From a virus: a DNA stretch of 47,813 nucleotides. Of the stretch, positions 47,697 through 47,813 are shown piece by piece. The notes beneath the pieces are model-generated. The model was not told the origin of the DNA, ran no database searches, and saw only the letters and a list, made by a program, of their open reading frames with translations. Where the stretch lies: the IMG/VR virus record IMGVR_UViG_3300027743_000010, positions 1 through 47,813 of that record; one strand, given 5' to 3'. Position numbers and translations under genes: made by a program. Within the stretch, counting starts at the first letter, position 1, and every line of letters starts with the position of its first letter.

Positions 47697-47813
47697 CAAC
47701 AACGCAACAGACAACAACGAAAGATAGGGTAGATACGTGCCAATGATTCAGTTCAGTGACAAGGATTTGATGCGCGGCAAAGTGGTTGACCCCGCATGGT
47801 ATGTAATGGATAT
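47687..47813. repeat. Terminal direct repeat, right copy
   Basis: Identical to 1-127. It repeats the end of the Sak4-like gene, its downstream gap and the first 26 codons of the SSB-like gene (47737-47813), which therefore appears as a partial copy here and is complete at 51-440. Confidence 0.95.

Noticed and set aside
1-47813. tRNA or rRNA genes
   Set aside because: I saw no cloverleaf with a TTC-arm consensus or rRNA-like segment on either strand by eye; a tRNAscan run would settle this.
1-47813. Integrase, excision or plasmid partition genes
   Set aside because: No tyrosine or serine recombinase motif is visible; the MerR/excisionase-like protein alone does not show temperate life.

Overview
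The window is one complete, circularly closed genome of a tailed bacteriophage. Its first 127 bases recur exactly as its last 127 bases, so the unique length is 47,686 bp and the contig start lies inside a replication and recombination gene cluster. The virion gene set fits a podovirus: terminase, portal, scaffold-like protein, major capsid protein, head-tail adaptor, a large nozzle-like protein, several fibre or lectin-like proteins and three large candidate ejection proteins. I see no sheath, tube or tape-measure gene, and no integrase, partition gene or recognisable repressor, so a lytic life style is likely. The host is not certain. The best clue is a phage-encoded secreted protein ending in a VPDGG-CTERM (exosortase-type) sorting signal, which is typical of Verrucomicrobia, Acidobacteria and similar Gram-negative environmental bacteria. 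Promoters look sigma-70-like and ribosome binding sites are ordinary AGGAG types.

Layout. (1) 36261-36866 back to 5639, minus strand: one long, tightly packed virion block. In transcription order it holds a putative small terminase and the VPDGG-CTERM protein (closed by a strong terminator at 35454-35497), then a Pro/Gly repeat protein, an IPT/TIG protein, small proteins, a low-complexity Gly/Met/Gln protein, the large terminase (with its own strong promoter, flanking inverted repeats and structured leader), small membrane and basic proteins, portal, scaffold, capsid, head-surface proteins, adaptor, nozzle, fibres and ejection proteins. (2) 36867-37458: a 592-bp divergent control region with a late minus-strand promoter, perfect AGTAAGT-N-ACTTACT dyads and plus-strand promoters. 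(3) 37459-40134, plus strand: small early genes, two of them paralogous and rich in CGT/CGC arginine codons, a small membrane protein, a zinc protein, a LAGLIDADG endonuclease and a 519-bp non-coding block with repeated AAGCCTTTTCG, hairpins, an AT-rich palindrome and long T tracts (candidate origin). (4) 40135-40445: terminator, then a promoter with direct repeats upstream. (5) 40446-47696 and, across the contig ends, 51-5652, plus strand: DNA metabolism. This includes a SprT-protease/SNF2-helicase fusion, a MerR/excisionase-like DNA-binding protein, a Cas4/AddB-like Fe-S nuclease, a Sak4-like RecA-fold ATPase, an SSB-like protein, an acidic protein, a cold-shock-domain protein, a UDG-like/DNA polymerase A fusion and a DUF3987 helicase-like protein. 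The plus and minus blocks converge and overlap by 14 bp at 5639-5652.

How it fits together (inference): early plus-strand transcription from 37.3-40.4 kb makes DNA-binding and regulatory proteins, then the replication and recombination machine (polymerase, helicase-like protein, SSB, annealing ATPase, nuclease, SNF2 translocase). Late minus-strand transcription makes the capsid and tail. Eight or more small zinc-ribbon proteins are scattered through the early and middle genes. No obvious endolysin is present; a 197-residue protein with a Cys...GHAIDA arrangement and two small membrane proteins are the only lysis candidates.
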